Shown here: piece after piece, positions 30,177 through 38,240 of the stretch | Position numbering within the stretch: the first letter of the stretch is position 1 | Layout: every line of letters starts with the position of its first letter | From: Streptomyces sp. ACA25 | GTDB taxonomy: Bacteria; Actinomycetota; Actinomycetes; Streptomycetales; Streptomycetaceae | DNA: 64,000 bases | Assembly: GCF_028200735.1 (NCBI RefSeq) | Contig: NZ_JAQKPV010000009.1 | Location: 62,001 to 126,000, forward strand | Direction of reading: 5' to 3' | The notes under the pieces: model-generated | Databases searched by the model: none | What the model was told of the DNA's origin: nothing | What the model saw: only the letters and a program-made list of their open reading frames with translations | Program-made: the position numbers and the translations under genes

Positions 30177-30698
30177 GTGCCGGTGAACAATGTGACGGAG
30201 ACGCCCGTCGTCCTTCTCGATTTCTGGTGCGACCTCCAGTGCCCCGACTGTCACCGGGCACTGGGGGACCTGCAGGTGCTGCAGGAGCGGTTCCCCTCCG
30301 CGCTGGAGATCCGGCTGCGGCACTTCCCGCTCCCTCGTCACCGGTACGCCCACACCGCTGCGCAGGCGGCCGAGGAGGCCAGGGCCCAGGGTCAGGAGGA
30401 CGCTTTCGTGACCGCCCTCCTGACCCGTACCGCGGAGCTGGGCAAGCAGGGTCCGCGGATGCTGACCGCACTGGCCGCGGAGCTCGGACTGGACGCCGAG
30501 GAGATGGACACCGCTCTGGTCGACGGCCGGCACCTGCTCGTGGTGGACGCCGACCAGGCCGAAGGTGCCGCACTCGGGGTCACCGGCACGCCGACCTACG
30601 TGATCGGCGGTGAGCGGTTCGACGGGGGCAGGAGCCAGGAAGGCCTGCGGGAGAGGATCGCGGAGAAGGCCGAGCGGTTGCTGCGGCGGGACGGCTGA
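30177..30698 (+). CDS. DsbA family thioredoxin-fold oxidoreductase
   Basis: 173 residues with the DsbA layout: redox motif CPDC at 22-25, helical insert, and cis-proline loop GVTGTPTYVIGG. There is no signal peptide, so it is probably cytoplasmic and nearer the FrnE/2-hydroxychromene isomerase-like branch than exported DsbA. GTG 30177 is used; GTG 30183 is equally possible. Its stop lies seven bases from that of the convergent GNAT gene. Confidence 0.85.
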   Translation: MPVNNVTETPVVLLDFWCDLQCPDCHRALGDLQVLQERFPSALEIRLRHFPLPRHRYAHTAAQAAEEARAQGQEDAFVTALLTRTAELGKQGPRMLTALAAELGLDAEEMDTALVDGRHLLVVDADQAEGAALGVTGTPTYVIGGERFDGGRSQEGLRERIAEKAERLLRRDG

Positions 30699-30704
30699 GC
30701 CCGC

Positions 30705-31547
30705 TCAGGACAGCGGCTTGGTCAGGTGGACGGCCAGCGGCAGGTACCCCAGCGAGGCGGTGAGCCGCAGGGCAGGGGTGTTGCCGGTGCGGACGCGTAC
30801 CCCGAGGGTCCGGACACCGGCGGCGTGGCAGACCCGCTCCGCCTCCAGCATGAGGGTGCGGCCATGCCCCTCTCCACGCCGGCCCTCGGCGACCTCAGCG
30901 GCGCGCACGTGGCCCTCCACCGCGGCGTCGGCGAGCTCACTGCCCCGGGCGGCCCACAGGGTGCCCACATCGGTGCCGTCGTGCACCAGGACGCGCAGCG
31001 CGGTGCCGTCCGACGCGGGCCCGGCCGGCAGAAGCCGCCGGTGCGTCTCGTCGGCGAGTGCGGCGGCCAGGGCCTCCCGGCCCCCGCGTTCGGTCCAGCA
31101 CCGGATGAACGCCGCGCGCCACGCCGCCAGCCAGGCAGGGTACTCCGCCCGGGTCAGGGACCGTGCCGAGCTGTCCGGGGGCAGCCCGGGCGGACCGCCG
31201 GCGAGAGGCTTGCGCAGGCTCCGACCGGACTCGGCGTACCCGAGTGCGGCGGTGAGCTGCCCTGCGCCGTCCTGGCCCGGGCTGACAGAAATCTCGGCCC
31301 ACTTGCAGCCCCACCCGCGCAGCACCTCCTCAGCCGTGAGGGCCGCCACGGTGGCGCGGCCCCGGCGACGTTCCGCCGGATCGACGGCCAGCTCCTCGAT
31401 CCGGCCGGCGCGCACCGGGGAGCGCGGATCAGCGGCGAGCCGCAGCGCCCCCACCGCACGGCCGTTGTCGCAGATGTCGTAGGACCGGGAGCGGAGCCCC
31501 TCCGCGGAACGCCGCTCGGGACCGGTGGGGCGCAGGGTGGTGGTCAC
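30705..31547 (-). CDS. GNAT acetyltransferase with two GNAT-like halves
   Basis: 280 residues with two acetyltransferase folds: an N-terminal half with IEELAVDPAERRRGRATVAA and a C-terminal half with VAEGRRGEGHGRTLMLEAE, each holding the acetyl-CoA R-x-x-G-x-G/A type loop. Substrate unknown. GTG at 31545-31547 is preceded by TAGACA eight to thirteen bases upstream and no ribosome site, so the mRNA may be leaderless. Confidence 0.82.
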   Translation of the reverse strand: MTTTLRPTGPERRSAEGLRSRSYDICDNGRAVGALRLAADPRSPVRAGRIEELAVDPAERRRGRATVAALTAEEVLRGWGCKWAEISVSPGQDGAGQLTAALGYAESGRSLRKPLAGGPPGLPPDSSARSLTRAEYPAWLAAWRAAFIRCWTERGGREALAAALADETHRRLLPAGPASDGTALRVLVHDGTDVGTLWAARGSELADAAVEGHVRAAEVAEGRRGEGHGRTLMLEAERVCHAAGVRTLGVRVRTGNTPALRLTASLGYLPLAVHLTKPLS

Positions 31548-31641
31548 GCGGGAATGTCTACCCGCGCCGGGCCGGGATACCTGCTAGCGGCGGACCTGGG
31601 GAGGCCTCTCCGTTCAGCGCACCGGCCCCGCGCGAGCCTGC

Positions 31642-32466
31642 TCACGGGTCGAGGTCGGCTGCGGAGCGCTCGTCGAACACCCGCATCGCCTTGGCCGTGA
31701 CCGGTCCGGGCGCGCCCGGCAGCTCGCGTCCGTCGATACGGCGCACCGCCTGCACATCGCGCGTGCTGGAGGTCAGGAAGATCTCATCCGCCCGGTCAAG
31801 GACATCCATCGGCAGGGCGGTCTCCCGGGCTCCCGTCCACTCGGCGACCAGAGCCCGGGTGACACCGGCGAGGCAGCCCGAGCTCAACGGCGGGGTGTGC
31901 AGCTCCCCGTCGAGGACGACGAAGACGTTCGTGCCGGTGCCCTCGCACAGGTCACCCGCGGTGTTGCCGAACAGCGCCTCGGAGGCCGCGTGCTGCCGGG
32001 CCCGGGCGAGAGCGATGACGTTCTCCGCATAGGAGGTGGTCTTCAGGCCGGTCAGCGCGCCGCGTTCGTTCCTGGCCCACGGCACCGTGACCACCGAGGT
32101 GGTGTCGGGGCGGCGTCGTACCTCCGCGTGCGCCACCAGCAGGGTCGGGGTCTGGGTCTTCCCGCGCATGGAGCCGAGCGGCGCCCGGCCGCCGGTGAAG
32201 GTCACCCGCAGCCGGCCCAGCGGCAGCCGGGACGCTTCCAGGACGGCCGCACAGGCCCGGCGGACCTCATCGAGGTCCGGTTCGGGAAGGCCCAGACCGG
32301 CGGCGGAGCGCGTGAGCCGGTCCAGGTGCCGGGTCATCGCGAAGGGCCGGCCATGCAGGGTCTTGAGCGTTTCGAAGACGCCGTCCCCGACCGTCAGCCC
32401 GTGATCGAAGACGGATACCTGGGCGCCGTCCGCATCACGCAGTTCACCGTTCAGCCAGATCTTCAC
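31642..32466 (-). CDS. pabC: Aminodeoxychorismate lyase (class IV aminotransferase fold)
   Basis: PLP enzyme that releases p-aminobenzoate from aminodeoxychorismate, feeding folate. The 274-residue protein has the class IV core: LTVGDGVFETLK, the PLP lysine in GLKTTSYAENV, EGTGTNVFVV and LTSSTRDVQAV. The GTG start overlaps the pabB stop by four bases, which makes the pabB-pabC pairing, and thus this call over branched-chain or D-amino-acid transaminase, convincing. Confidence 0.88.
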   Translation of the reverse strand: MKIWLNGELRDADGAQVSVFDHGLTVGDGVFETLKTLHGRPFAMTRHLDRLTRSAAGLGLPEPDLDEVRRACAAVLEASRLPLGRLRVTFTGGRAPLGSMRGKTQTPTLLVAHAEVRRRPDTTSVVTVPWARNERGALTGLKTTSYAENVIALARARQHAASEALFGNTAGDLCEGTGTNVFVVLDGELHTPPLSSGCLAGVTRALVAEWTGARETALPMDVLDRADEIFLTSSTRDVQAVRRIDGRELPGAPGPVTAKAMRVFDERSAADLDP

Positions 32467-33551
32467 CGCTGGTCACCTCGCACCGTGTCGCCGGGAGCGG
32501 CGCCGGGCACGCCCGCCTGCCGGACCTCCGACGCTACCGCGAGCAGACGGGCGGCCTTGAGCTGGGTCTCCTCCCATTCCGCTGCGGGGTCGGAGCCCCA
32601 GGTGATACCGGCCCCGGTCCCGAACCGGAGCACAGGCCCGTCCGGCGGCCGGTCGATCCAGAAGGTGCGGATTCCCACGGCCAGCTCCCCGGTGCCACGG
32701 TCGGCGTCCACCCAGCCGATGCCTCCGCAGTAAGGGCCGCGCGGCGCGGTCTCCAGGGAGTCGATGATCCGCAGCGCGCTCGACTTGGGCGCACCGGTGA
32801 CCGAGCCGGGCGGGAAGGTGCCGGCCAGGAGCTCGGGCCAGCCGGCTCCGGAGCGCAGCACGCCCCGGACGGTGGAGACCAGGTGCACCAGTCCCGGATG
32901 CTTCTCCGTGACGCAGAGATCGGGCACGGTCACGGAACCGGGGACGCAGACGCGCCCGAGATCATTGCGCACCAGGTCCACGATCATGACGTTCTCGGCA
33001 TAATCCTTGTCGAGCAGGTCCGCATCCGTGCGTCCGGTGCCCTTGATCGGCCCGGACTCGACGGTGCCGCCCCTGCGGCGCAGATACAGCTCGGGCGAGG
33101 CGGTGGCGATCTCGACCCCGTGCGAGGGCAGCCGGATGGTCCCCGCATACGGAGCGGGGTTACCCCGGGCCAGTTCCCCGGTGAGCGCGTCGATGTCGGC
33201 CGTTCCGCCCGGTTCCGGCGCGGGCAGCGGCGCGGTCAGGACGCGGCAGAGGTTCGCCTGGTACACCTCCCCCGCCGCGATGTGCGCACGGATCCGGCGG
33301 ACTCCGGCGAGGTAGCCGGCCCGGTCCAGCGAACTGGTCCACCGGTCAGGGTCCGGCCCCCGCCAGCGGCCGGGCGGCGGGGGCGGGGCAGGGCGGACAC
33401 GGCCGAAGCGGGCGCAGACCAGTGCGCCGCCGTAGTCGGCAGCCACTGCCCACCAGCCCGCCGACTCCAGGGCCTCCGGGTCGCCGGTCACATCCAGGAG
33501 ATCGGTGGCCAGTACCCCGCCGAAGCGGGCGAGCGAGGCGAAGTCGTGCAC
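32463..33551 (-). CDS. pabB: Aminodeoxychorismate synthase component I
   Basis: Chorismate-binding enzyme making 4-amino-4-deoxychorismate with a glutaminase partner. Signature GPIKGTGRTD holds the PabB-type lysine (TrpE has PIAGT); other family blocks are VYQANLCRVL, ENVMIVDLVRNDLGRV and PPGSVTGAPK. At 362 residues it lacks the long N-terminal tryptophan-binding part, as in short PabB. GTG 33551 is only seven bases from a perfect TAGAAT -10 (complement of 33559-33564), so the transcript is probably leaderless. Confidence 0.93.
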   Translation of the reverse strand: MHDFASLARFGGVLATDLLDVTGDPEALESAGWWAVAADYGGALVCARFGRVRPAPPPPPGRWRGPDPDRWTSSLDRAGYLAGVRRIRAHIAAGEVYQANLCRVLTAPLPAPEPGGTADIDALTGELARGNPAPYAGTIRLPSHGVEIATASPELYLRRRGGTVESGPIKGTGRTDADLLDKDYAENVMIVDLVRNDLGRVCVPGSVTVPDLCVTEKHPGLVHLVSTVRGVLRSGAGWPELLAGTFPPGSVTGAPKSSALRIIDSLETAPRGPYCGGIGWVDADRGTGELAVGIRTFWIDRPPDGPVLRFGTGAGITWGSDPAAEWEETQLKAARLLAVASEVRQAGVPGAAPGDTVRGDQR

Positions 33552-33558
33552 ACGTCCG

Positions 33559-33564
33559 ATTCTA
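33559..33564 (-). promoter_or_regulatory. -10 element of a leaderless pabB-pabC promoter
   Basis: TAGAAT on the minus strand with seven bases to the GTG start codon, which places the expected transcription start at or beside the start codon. No ribosome site is present, as expected for leaderless mRNA, which is common in Streptomyces. Confidence 0.65.
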
Positions 33565-33668
33565 TGCCGCTCTGCAGGCGCTTCGGCGGGCGGTGCAACG
33601 CCGGGCCGTGGGGACCGGGCAGAGCTTCTGCCCGCGGTGCCGGATACCGGTGGGAAGCGGTACAGAGT

Positions 33669-33696
33669 TTGAGCTGGCCTGGGAATCCGCTAGAGT
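33669..33696 (+). promoter_or_regulatory. Promoter of the tRNA Gly-Cys-Val operon
   Basis: TTGAGC (33669-33674), 16-base spacer, TAGAGT (33691-33696): a good match to vegetative sigma HrdB promoters, 41 bases upstream of the first tRNA. Confidence 0.7.
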
Positions 33697-33737
33697 TCAT
33701 GACGTCACCGGGACGCGCAGGCGGATCGGCGGCAACT

Positions 33738-33810
33738 GCGGACGTAGCTCAGCTGGTAGAGCATCACCTTGCCAAGGTGAGGGTCGCGAGTTCGAATCTC
33801 GTCGTCCGCT
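33738..33810 (+). tRNA. tRNA-Gly (anticodon GCC)
   Basis: Acceptor GCGGACG/CGTCCGC, discriminator T; anticodon stem TCACC/GGTGA with loop TTGCCAA; T loop TTCGAAT. 73 nucleotides, CCA not encoded. First gene of the cluster. Confidence 0.95.
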
Positions 33811-33832
33811 CGTAGGGGGTCCATACCCCTCC

Positions 33833-33903
33833 GGTGGAGTGGCCGAGAGGCGAGGCAACGGCCTGCAAAGCCGTCTACACGGGTTCAAATCCCGTCTCCA
33901 CCT
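33833..33903 (+). tRNA. tRNA-Cys (anticodon GCA)
   Basis: Acceptor GGTGGAG/CTCCACC, discriminator T (usual U73 of tRNA-Cys); anticodon stem ACGGC/GCCGT with loop CTGCAAA; T loop TTCAAAT. 71 nucleotides. Confidence 0.95.
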
Positions 33904-33904
33904 C

Positions 33905-33976
33905 GGACGATTAGCTCAGCGGGAGAGCGCTTCCCTGACACGGAAGAGGTCACTGGTTCAATCCCAGTATCGTCCA
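33905..33976 (+). tRNA. tRNA-Val (anticodon GAC), copy 1
   Basis: Acceptor GGACGAT/ATCGTCC, discriminator A; anticodon stem CTTCC/GGAAG with loop CTGACAC. It begins two bases after the tRNA-Cys gene ends. Confidence 0.95.
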
Positions 33977-33999
33977 CCGGGTCCGTGAGGACCCACCCC

Positions 34000-34071
34000 G
34001 CGCGATTAGCTCAGCGGGAGAGCGCTTCCCTGACACGGAAGAGGTCACTGGTTCAATCCCAGTATCGCGCA
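34000..34071 (+). tRNA. tRNA-Val (anticodon GAC), copy 2 with changed acceptor stem
   Basis: Same body as copies 1 and 3, but the acceptor stem is GCGCGAT/ATCGCGC: two base pairs differ on both strands, keeping full pairing. Discriminator A. Confidence 0.95.
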
Positions 34072-34097
34072 CTCCGACCGCCTGTCCCACCGCACCC

Positions 34098-34169
34098 GGA
34101 CGATTAGCTCAGCGGGAGAGCGCTTCCCTGACACGGAAGAGGTCACTGGTTCAATCCCAGTATCGTCCA
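34098..34169 (+). tRNA. tRNA-Val (anticodon GAC), copy 3
   Basis: Identical to copy 1 over 72 nucleotides. Last gene of the operon, five bases before a strong terminator. Confidence 0.95.
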
Positions 34170-34174
34170 CCGGT

Positions 34175-34212
34175 CCGAGGGCCGGGAGAGCACACGCTCT
34201 CCCGGCCCTCGG
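34175..34212 (+). terminator. Terminator of the tRNA operon
   Basis: Perfect 16-base stem (34175-34190 with 34197-34212) and six-base loop, directly after the last tRNA. No U-tract. Confidence 0.9.
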
Positions 34213-34345
34213 CACGTGCGGCGGAAGTCCGCAGCGGCTGGACTTCGGTGCCCTGGTCCAGCGCTGTCGGCCGTTCGCCGCACCCCGTCCCGTGGAGCTG
34301 CGGCCGCCCCTCCCCGGGGCCGCTCTCCCGGATTCCGGGCGCTGC

Positions 34346-34552
34346 TCAGCGCCCCAGTATTCCGGCCACGGACGACGCCTGCACGATCACCGCGTCCACT
34401 CCGCCGAACACCACAGCGAGAGTGATGGCGAACGGCAGCACCATCGCGAGCGCCACCAGCGGATGCCGTCGTCCCGCCGGGTTCGCCCCGTACTGCGGCG
34501 GAGCCTGACGCCCGTTCACCGAGGCCGCGGTATGCGGTGCTGTGCTCGCCAT
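34346..34552 (-). CDS. Small membrane protein, unknown
   Basis: 68 residues: a soluble N-terminal third, then two hydrophobic stretches (HPLVALAMVLPFAITLAVVF and VDAVIVQASSVAGIL). ATG 34552 has a strong GGAGGGGAG site six bases upstream, which favours a real gene despite the small size. It is divergent from the Ser/Thr kinase gene across about 330 bases. Confidence 0.65.
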   Translation of the reverse strand: MASTAPHTAASVNGRQAPPQYGANPAGRRHPLVALAMVLPFAITLAVVFGGVDAVIVQASSVAGILGR

Positions 34553-34880
34553 CGCTCCCCTCCTGTCATCTCCGCCCGTGCGGCGGCCGTGTCGCTTGTC
34601 GGGTGGTGCAAGGAGCGGCGGGCGGTGACCTCGGGGGACAAGAATCTCGCCCGCCGCTTGATCACTACGCTAGGCCGTCCGGGGTGCCCGGGCGTCAGCC
34701 CGGCGTACCGACTGCCGGGCCACCCTGGGTATGAGCACCGGTCACCCCGGCTCGTCCCCAGGGTGGACACCCGTCAGGGAAGACCCCCACTCCCCCGGCG
34801 GGCTGCGCGGCCTTTCGGCACTCCGGCCGCGCAGTCCGTAAGCTGTCCCCCGTCAGGAACACCGGCCGGTGAGGATGGAC
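34553..34880. other. Divergent region between a small membrane gene and the kinase gene
   Basis: No gene seen in about 330 bases. A perfect 10-base inverted repeat (ctgcgcggcc 34803-34812 with 34825-34834) lies just upstream of a TAAGCT -10-like element for the kinase gene, and gcgggcg/cgcccgc arms flank 34618-34655. Confidence 0.45.
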
Positions 34881-35969
34881 ATGGCGATGATGCGGCTCCG
34901 GCGCGAGGACCCGCGAGTCGTCGGCTCATTCCGGCTCCACCGACGACTGGGCGCCGGCGGGATGGGCGTGGTCTATCTCGGTTCGGACCGCCGCGGTCAG
35001 CGGGTCGCCCTGAAAGTCATCCGGCCCGACCTGGCCGAAGACCCTGAGTTCCGCTCCCGGTTCGCCCGTGAGGTCTCGGCGGCCCGCCGGATCCGCGGCG
35101 GGTGCACGGCCCGGCTGGTCGCCGCCGATCTCGACGCCGCCAAGCCCTGGTTCGCGACGCAGTACGTTCCCGGTCCTTCCCTGCACGACAGGGTGGCGGA
35201 CGGAGGGCCGCTGCCCGCGGCGGAGACGGCCGCCATCGGCGCCGCGCTCGCCGAGGGCCTGGTCGCCGTGCACGAGGCCGGAGTGGTGCACCGCGACCTC
35301 AAGCCCTCGAACATTCTGCTCTCCCCCAAGGGGCCGAGGATCATTGACTTCGGCATCGCCTGGTCGACCGGAGCAAGCACCCTCACGCACGTCGGCACGG
35401 CTGTGGGGTCACCTGGCTTCCTGGCGCCGGAACAGGTACGGGGGGCAGCCGTCACCCCGGCGACGGATGTGTTCTCCCTGGGGGCCACGCTGGCTTACGC
35501 GGCGTTGGCCGAATCCCCTTTCGGACAGGGCAGTTCCGAGGTCATGCTGTACCGGGTCGTGCACGAGGAAGCTCAACTGCACGGCGCTCCCCCCGCACTG
35601 GCACCGCTGCTCCGGGCCTGCCTTGCCAAGTCGCCCGGAGAACGGCCGAGTACGGTTCAGCTGTCGCTGCGGCTCAAGGAGATCGCGGTTCGCGAGGCCC
35701 GGGGTACGGACTTCGCGGGCCGGACGCAGGCTCCCCCGGCCGAGCGGGCCGCGGAACCCCTCGGGACGGCCGGGAGCCGCAGGCAGCCGTCCCGGCCCGC
35801 CGAGCGGGCCTCGGCCGGGGACACCCGCAGGCCGCAGCGGCCCCGGCCGCGCACGCGACGCGGGGTGGACCACCGCCTGCTGCGGCAGCGGCTGTTCGTC
35901 TTCGTCACCGTCACCCTGCTCGTGGCGCTGGGTATCGCGGCCGCTCAGGGGTGCCAGGGGCCGGTCTGA
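34881..35969 (+). CDS. Membrane-anchored serine/threonine protein kinase
   Basis: Hanks-type kinase. From ATG 34881 (362 residues): glycine loop LGAGGMGVV at 23-31, ATP lysine K45 in VALKVI, catalytic loop HRDLKPSN with D139, DFG at 156-158, and GSPGFLAPEQ ending the activation segment. After a 100-residue Pro/Arg-rich linker there is one membrane helix (about 332-352) and only some nine residues outside, so it lacks PASTA or any other external sensor. ATG 34881 has GAGG at good spacing; GTG 34869 and ATG 34875 are alternatives. Substrates are not evident from the neighbours. Confidence 0.92.
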   Translation: MAMMRLRREDPRVVGSFRLHRRLGAGGMGVVYLGSDRRGQRVALKVIRPDLAEDPEFRSRFAREVSAARRIRGGCTARLVAADLDAAKPWFATQYVPGPSLHDRVADGGPLPAAETAAIGAALAEGLVAVHEAGVVHRDLKPSNILLSPKGPRIIDFGIAWSTGASTLTHVGTAVGSPGFLAPEQVRGAAVTPATDVFSLGATLAYAALAESPFGQGSSEVMLYRVVHEEAQLHGAPPALAPLLRACLAKSPGERPSTVQLSLRLKEIAVREARGTDFAGRTQAPPAERAAEPLGTAGSRRQPSRPAERASAGDTRRPQRPRPRTRRGVDHRLLRQRLFVFVTVTLLVALGIAAAQGCQGPV

Positions 35970-36013
35970 GCCGCCGGAGCCGGAGTCGCGGGACGCGTGC
36001 CGCCCCGGGGGCC

Positions 36014-36832
36014 TCACCTGGTGGCGTAGAACGCCACGGCTGCGGCGGCCGCCACGTTGAGGGAGTCCACACCTGCCTCCATCGGGATGCGCACCGGAAT
36101 GTCCGCCGCGGCAACCGTGGCAGGGCGCAGCCCTTCCCCCTCGGTCCCGAGGAGGAGAGCGAGCCGGGGGTGCCGGGCCGCGGCGAGCGCGTCGAGCGTG
36201 ACCGCCCCTTCCGCCGGGGTGAGGGCTGCCGAGACATAACCGGCCTGGCGCAGCACCTCGAGGCCCTCCGGCCAGGGGTCGATCCGGGTCCACGGGATCT
36301 GGAGCACGGCGCCCATGGAGACCTTTACGGCCCGCCGGTACAGCGGATCGGCGCATCGCGGGGTGACCAGGACGGCACCGACCCCCAGCGCCGCGGCGGC
36401 CCGGAAGGCGGACCCCACATTGGCGTGGTCGACAATGTCCTCCAGGACCGCCACCCGGTGCGCCGCGCGGCGCTGCCGGGCGGCGGCCAGCAGCGTGCCG
36501 GTATCCGGCAGCGGCTTGCGCGCCATGGCGGCCAGCGCGCCGCGGTGCACGTGGAACCCGGTGACCTGTTCGGCGGTTTCCGGACTGACCAGGTACACCG
36601 GTGCGGAGCTGCCCTCGGTGATCTCCTCCATCGCCCGCGCCCACTTCGGGGTGAGCAGCATGGAGCGCATCGGGTAGCCGGCCGCCAGGGCGCGGCGGAT
36701 GACCTTCTCGCCCTCGGCCATGAACAGCCCTTCGGCCGGCTCCCGCCTGCGGCGCAACGCGACGTCGGTCAGCGCGGTGTAGTCGGCCAGCCGGGGGTCG
36801 GCCGGGTCGGTGATCAGGACGGGCGTGGTCAC
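36014..36832 (-). CDS. TrmH/SpoU family RNA 2'-O-methyltransferase
   Basis: SPOUT methylase, probably of 23S rRNA (TsnR-like branch). The 272-residue protein has an N-terminal substrate-binding domain (GLFMAEGEKVIRRAL) and the SpoU motifs: LEDIVDHANVGSAFRAAAAL, LLLGTEGEGL and IPMEAGVDSLNVAAAAAV. The GTG start overlaps the stop of the siroheme synthase gene by four bases, though no functional link is obvious. Exact target nucleotide is unknown. Confidence 0.9.
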   Translation of the reverse strand: MTTPVLITDPADPRLADYTALTDVALRRRREPAEGLFMAEGEKVIRRALAAGYPMRSMLLTPKWARAMEEITEGSSAPVYLVSPETAEQVTGFHVHRGALAAMARKPLPDTGTLLAAARQRRAAHRVAVLEDIVDHANVGSAFRAAAALGVGAVLVTPRCADPLYRRAVKVSMGAVLQIPWTRIDPWPEGLEVLRQAGYVSAALTPAEGAVTLDALAAARHPRLALLLGTEGEGLRPATVAAADIPVRIPMEAGVDSLNVAAAAAVAFYATR

Positions 36833-38061
36833 CGTGACTCGTCCGCCGCCGTGTCCCGGCCCACCTCGACGACCTCACCGATGACGATGACTGCGGGGGG
36901 CCGGATCCGCTCCGCCGCGACCCGCTGCGCGACGGTCGCCAGCGTGGCGTCCACCCGGCGTTGCGCCGCCATGGTGCCCTCCTGGATGACCGCGACGGGA
37001 GTCCCGGGCGGCCGGCCGTGCCGCATCAGGGTGCCGGCGATCGGCCCGATCCGCTCCACGGCCATGAGCAGGACGAGCGTGCCCGTCAGCCGGGCCAATG
37101 CTGTCCAGTCGGTCAGGGAGCGCGGGTCGTCGGGAGCGACGTGCCCGCTGACCACGGTGAACTCGTGGGCCACTCCCCGGTGAGTGACCGGGATTCCGGC
37201 CGCGGCGGGGACACTGATGGAGCTGGAGATGCCCGGGACCACGGTGACGGGGATGCCGGCCACCGCCAGTGCCTCGGCCTCCTCCTTGCCCCGCCCGAAG
37301 ACGTAGGGATCGCCGCCCTTGAGCCGGACCACGGATTTCCCCGCCCTGGCGTGCTCGATGAGCGCCTTGTTGATGGCTTCCTGGGCCATGGCCCGGCCGT
37401 AGGGGATCTTCGCTGCGTCGATGACCTCCACGTGCGGGGGGAGCTCGTCGAGCAGGTCGCGAGGGCCGAGCCGGTCGGCGATCACCACATCGGCCTCGGC
37501 AAGCAGCCGCCGCCCACGGACGGTGATCAGGTCCGGGTCGCCCGGACCGCCGCCGACCAGAGCGACTCCCGCCGAGCGCCTGCGGTGCCGGGGGGCGGCG
37601 AGTGTCCCGTCCCGCAGCCCTTCGACGATGGCGTCCCGCACGCCCGCGGAGCGCCGGGGGTCACGACCGGTGAGAACGGCGACGGTGACCCCCTCGGTGC
37701 GCCCGGTCGCCGGGGTCCAAGCGGTGGCGGCCTCGGCGTCGTCACTCCGCACACACCACACCCGGCGCTCCTCCGCCTCTGCTGAGGCGGCGGCGTTCAC
37801 TTCCGGGTCGTCCGTGGCGATGAGGGCGTACCAGGCACCTTCCAGGTCGCCGGAACGGTAGCCGCGCCGGTCCCACAGCAGCTCCCCCGCCTCGGCCATG
37901 GCCTGGACCGAGGGAGTCACCGCGGGAGACACGAGGTGGACGGCGGCTCCGGCGGCGAGCAGCGCGGGCAGCCTGCGTTGGGCGACGGTGCCGCCGCCGA
38001 GTACGAGGACGCGCCGGCCGGACAGGCGCAGTCCGACGGGGTATGCAGGGTTTTCGGACAT
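36829..38061 (-). CDS. cobA: Uroporphyrinogen-III C-methyltransferase fused to a precorrin-2 dehydrogenase-like domain
   Basis: CysG-like enzyme at the siroheme/cobalamin branch. Residues 1-150 form a Rossmann domain (GRRVLVLGGGTVAQRRL) like precorrin-2 dehydrogenase; residues about 165-400 are the SAM-dependent methyltransferase with LVGGGPGDPDLITVRG, RLKGGDPYVFGRGKEEAEAL and GIPVTHRG. 410 residues. ATG 38061; 180 bases separate it from bluB-cobT upstream, so it may share that transcript or use its own promoter. Whether it also does the ferrochelatase step is unclear. Confidence 0.92.
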   Translation of the reverse strand: MSENPAYPVGLRLSGRRVLVLGGGTVAQRRLPALLAAGAAVHLVSPAVTPSVQAMAEAGELLWDRRGYRSGDLEGAWYALIATDDPEVNAAASAEAEERRVWCVRSDDAEAATAWTPATGRTEGVTVAVLTGRDPRRSAGVRDAIVEGLRDGTLAAPRHRRRSAGVALVGGGPGDPDLITVRGRRLLAEADVVIADRLGPRDLLDELPPHVEVIDAAKIPYGRAMAQEAINKALIEHARAGKSVVRLKGGDPYVFGRGKEEAEALAVAGIPVTVVPGISSSISVPAAAGIPVTHRGVAHEFTVVSGHVAPDDPRSLTDWTALARLTGTLVLLMAVERIGPIAGTLMRHGRPPGTPVAVIQEGTMAAQRRVDATLATVAQRVAAERIRPPAVIVIGEVVEVGRDTAADESR

Positions 38062-38240
38062 CGGCGGAACCTGGCTCCTCGGTGCTTCAGGAAGGTGCGC
38101 CGCTGCGGCACCGGAGCGGCTGGATCGGGACGGGCAGAGCTCTGCCGGCCCACCTTACGGCGCGGTCCGGCGGAACGCTGTTCGCTGCCTCACGTCCGCA
38201 TGAGGGGGCGGGAGCATCCGGACGGGCCGCGCCGTACGGG

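Noticed and set aside
33738..34169. CRISPR-like repeat spacing in the tRNA cluster
   Set aside because: The regular repeats are complete tRNA-Val cloverleafs with short irregular spacers.
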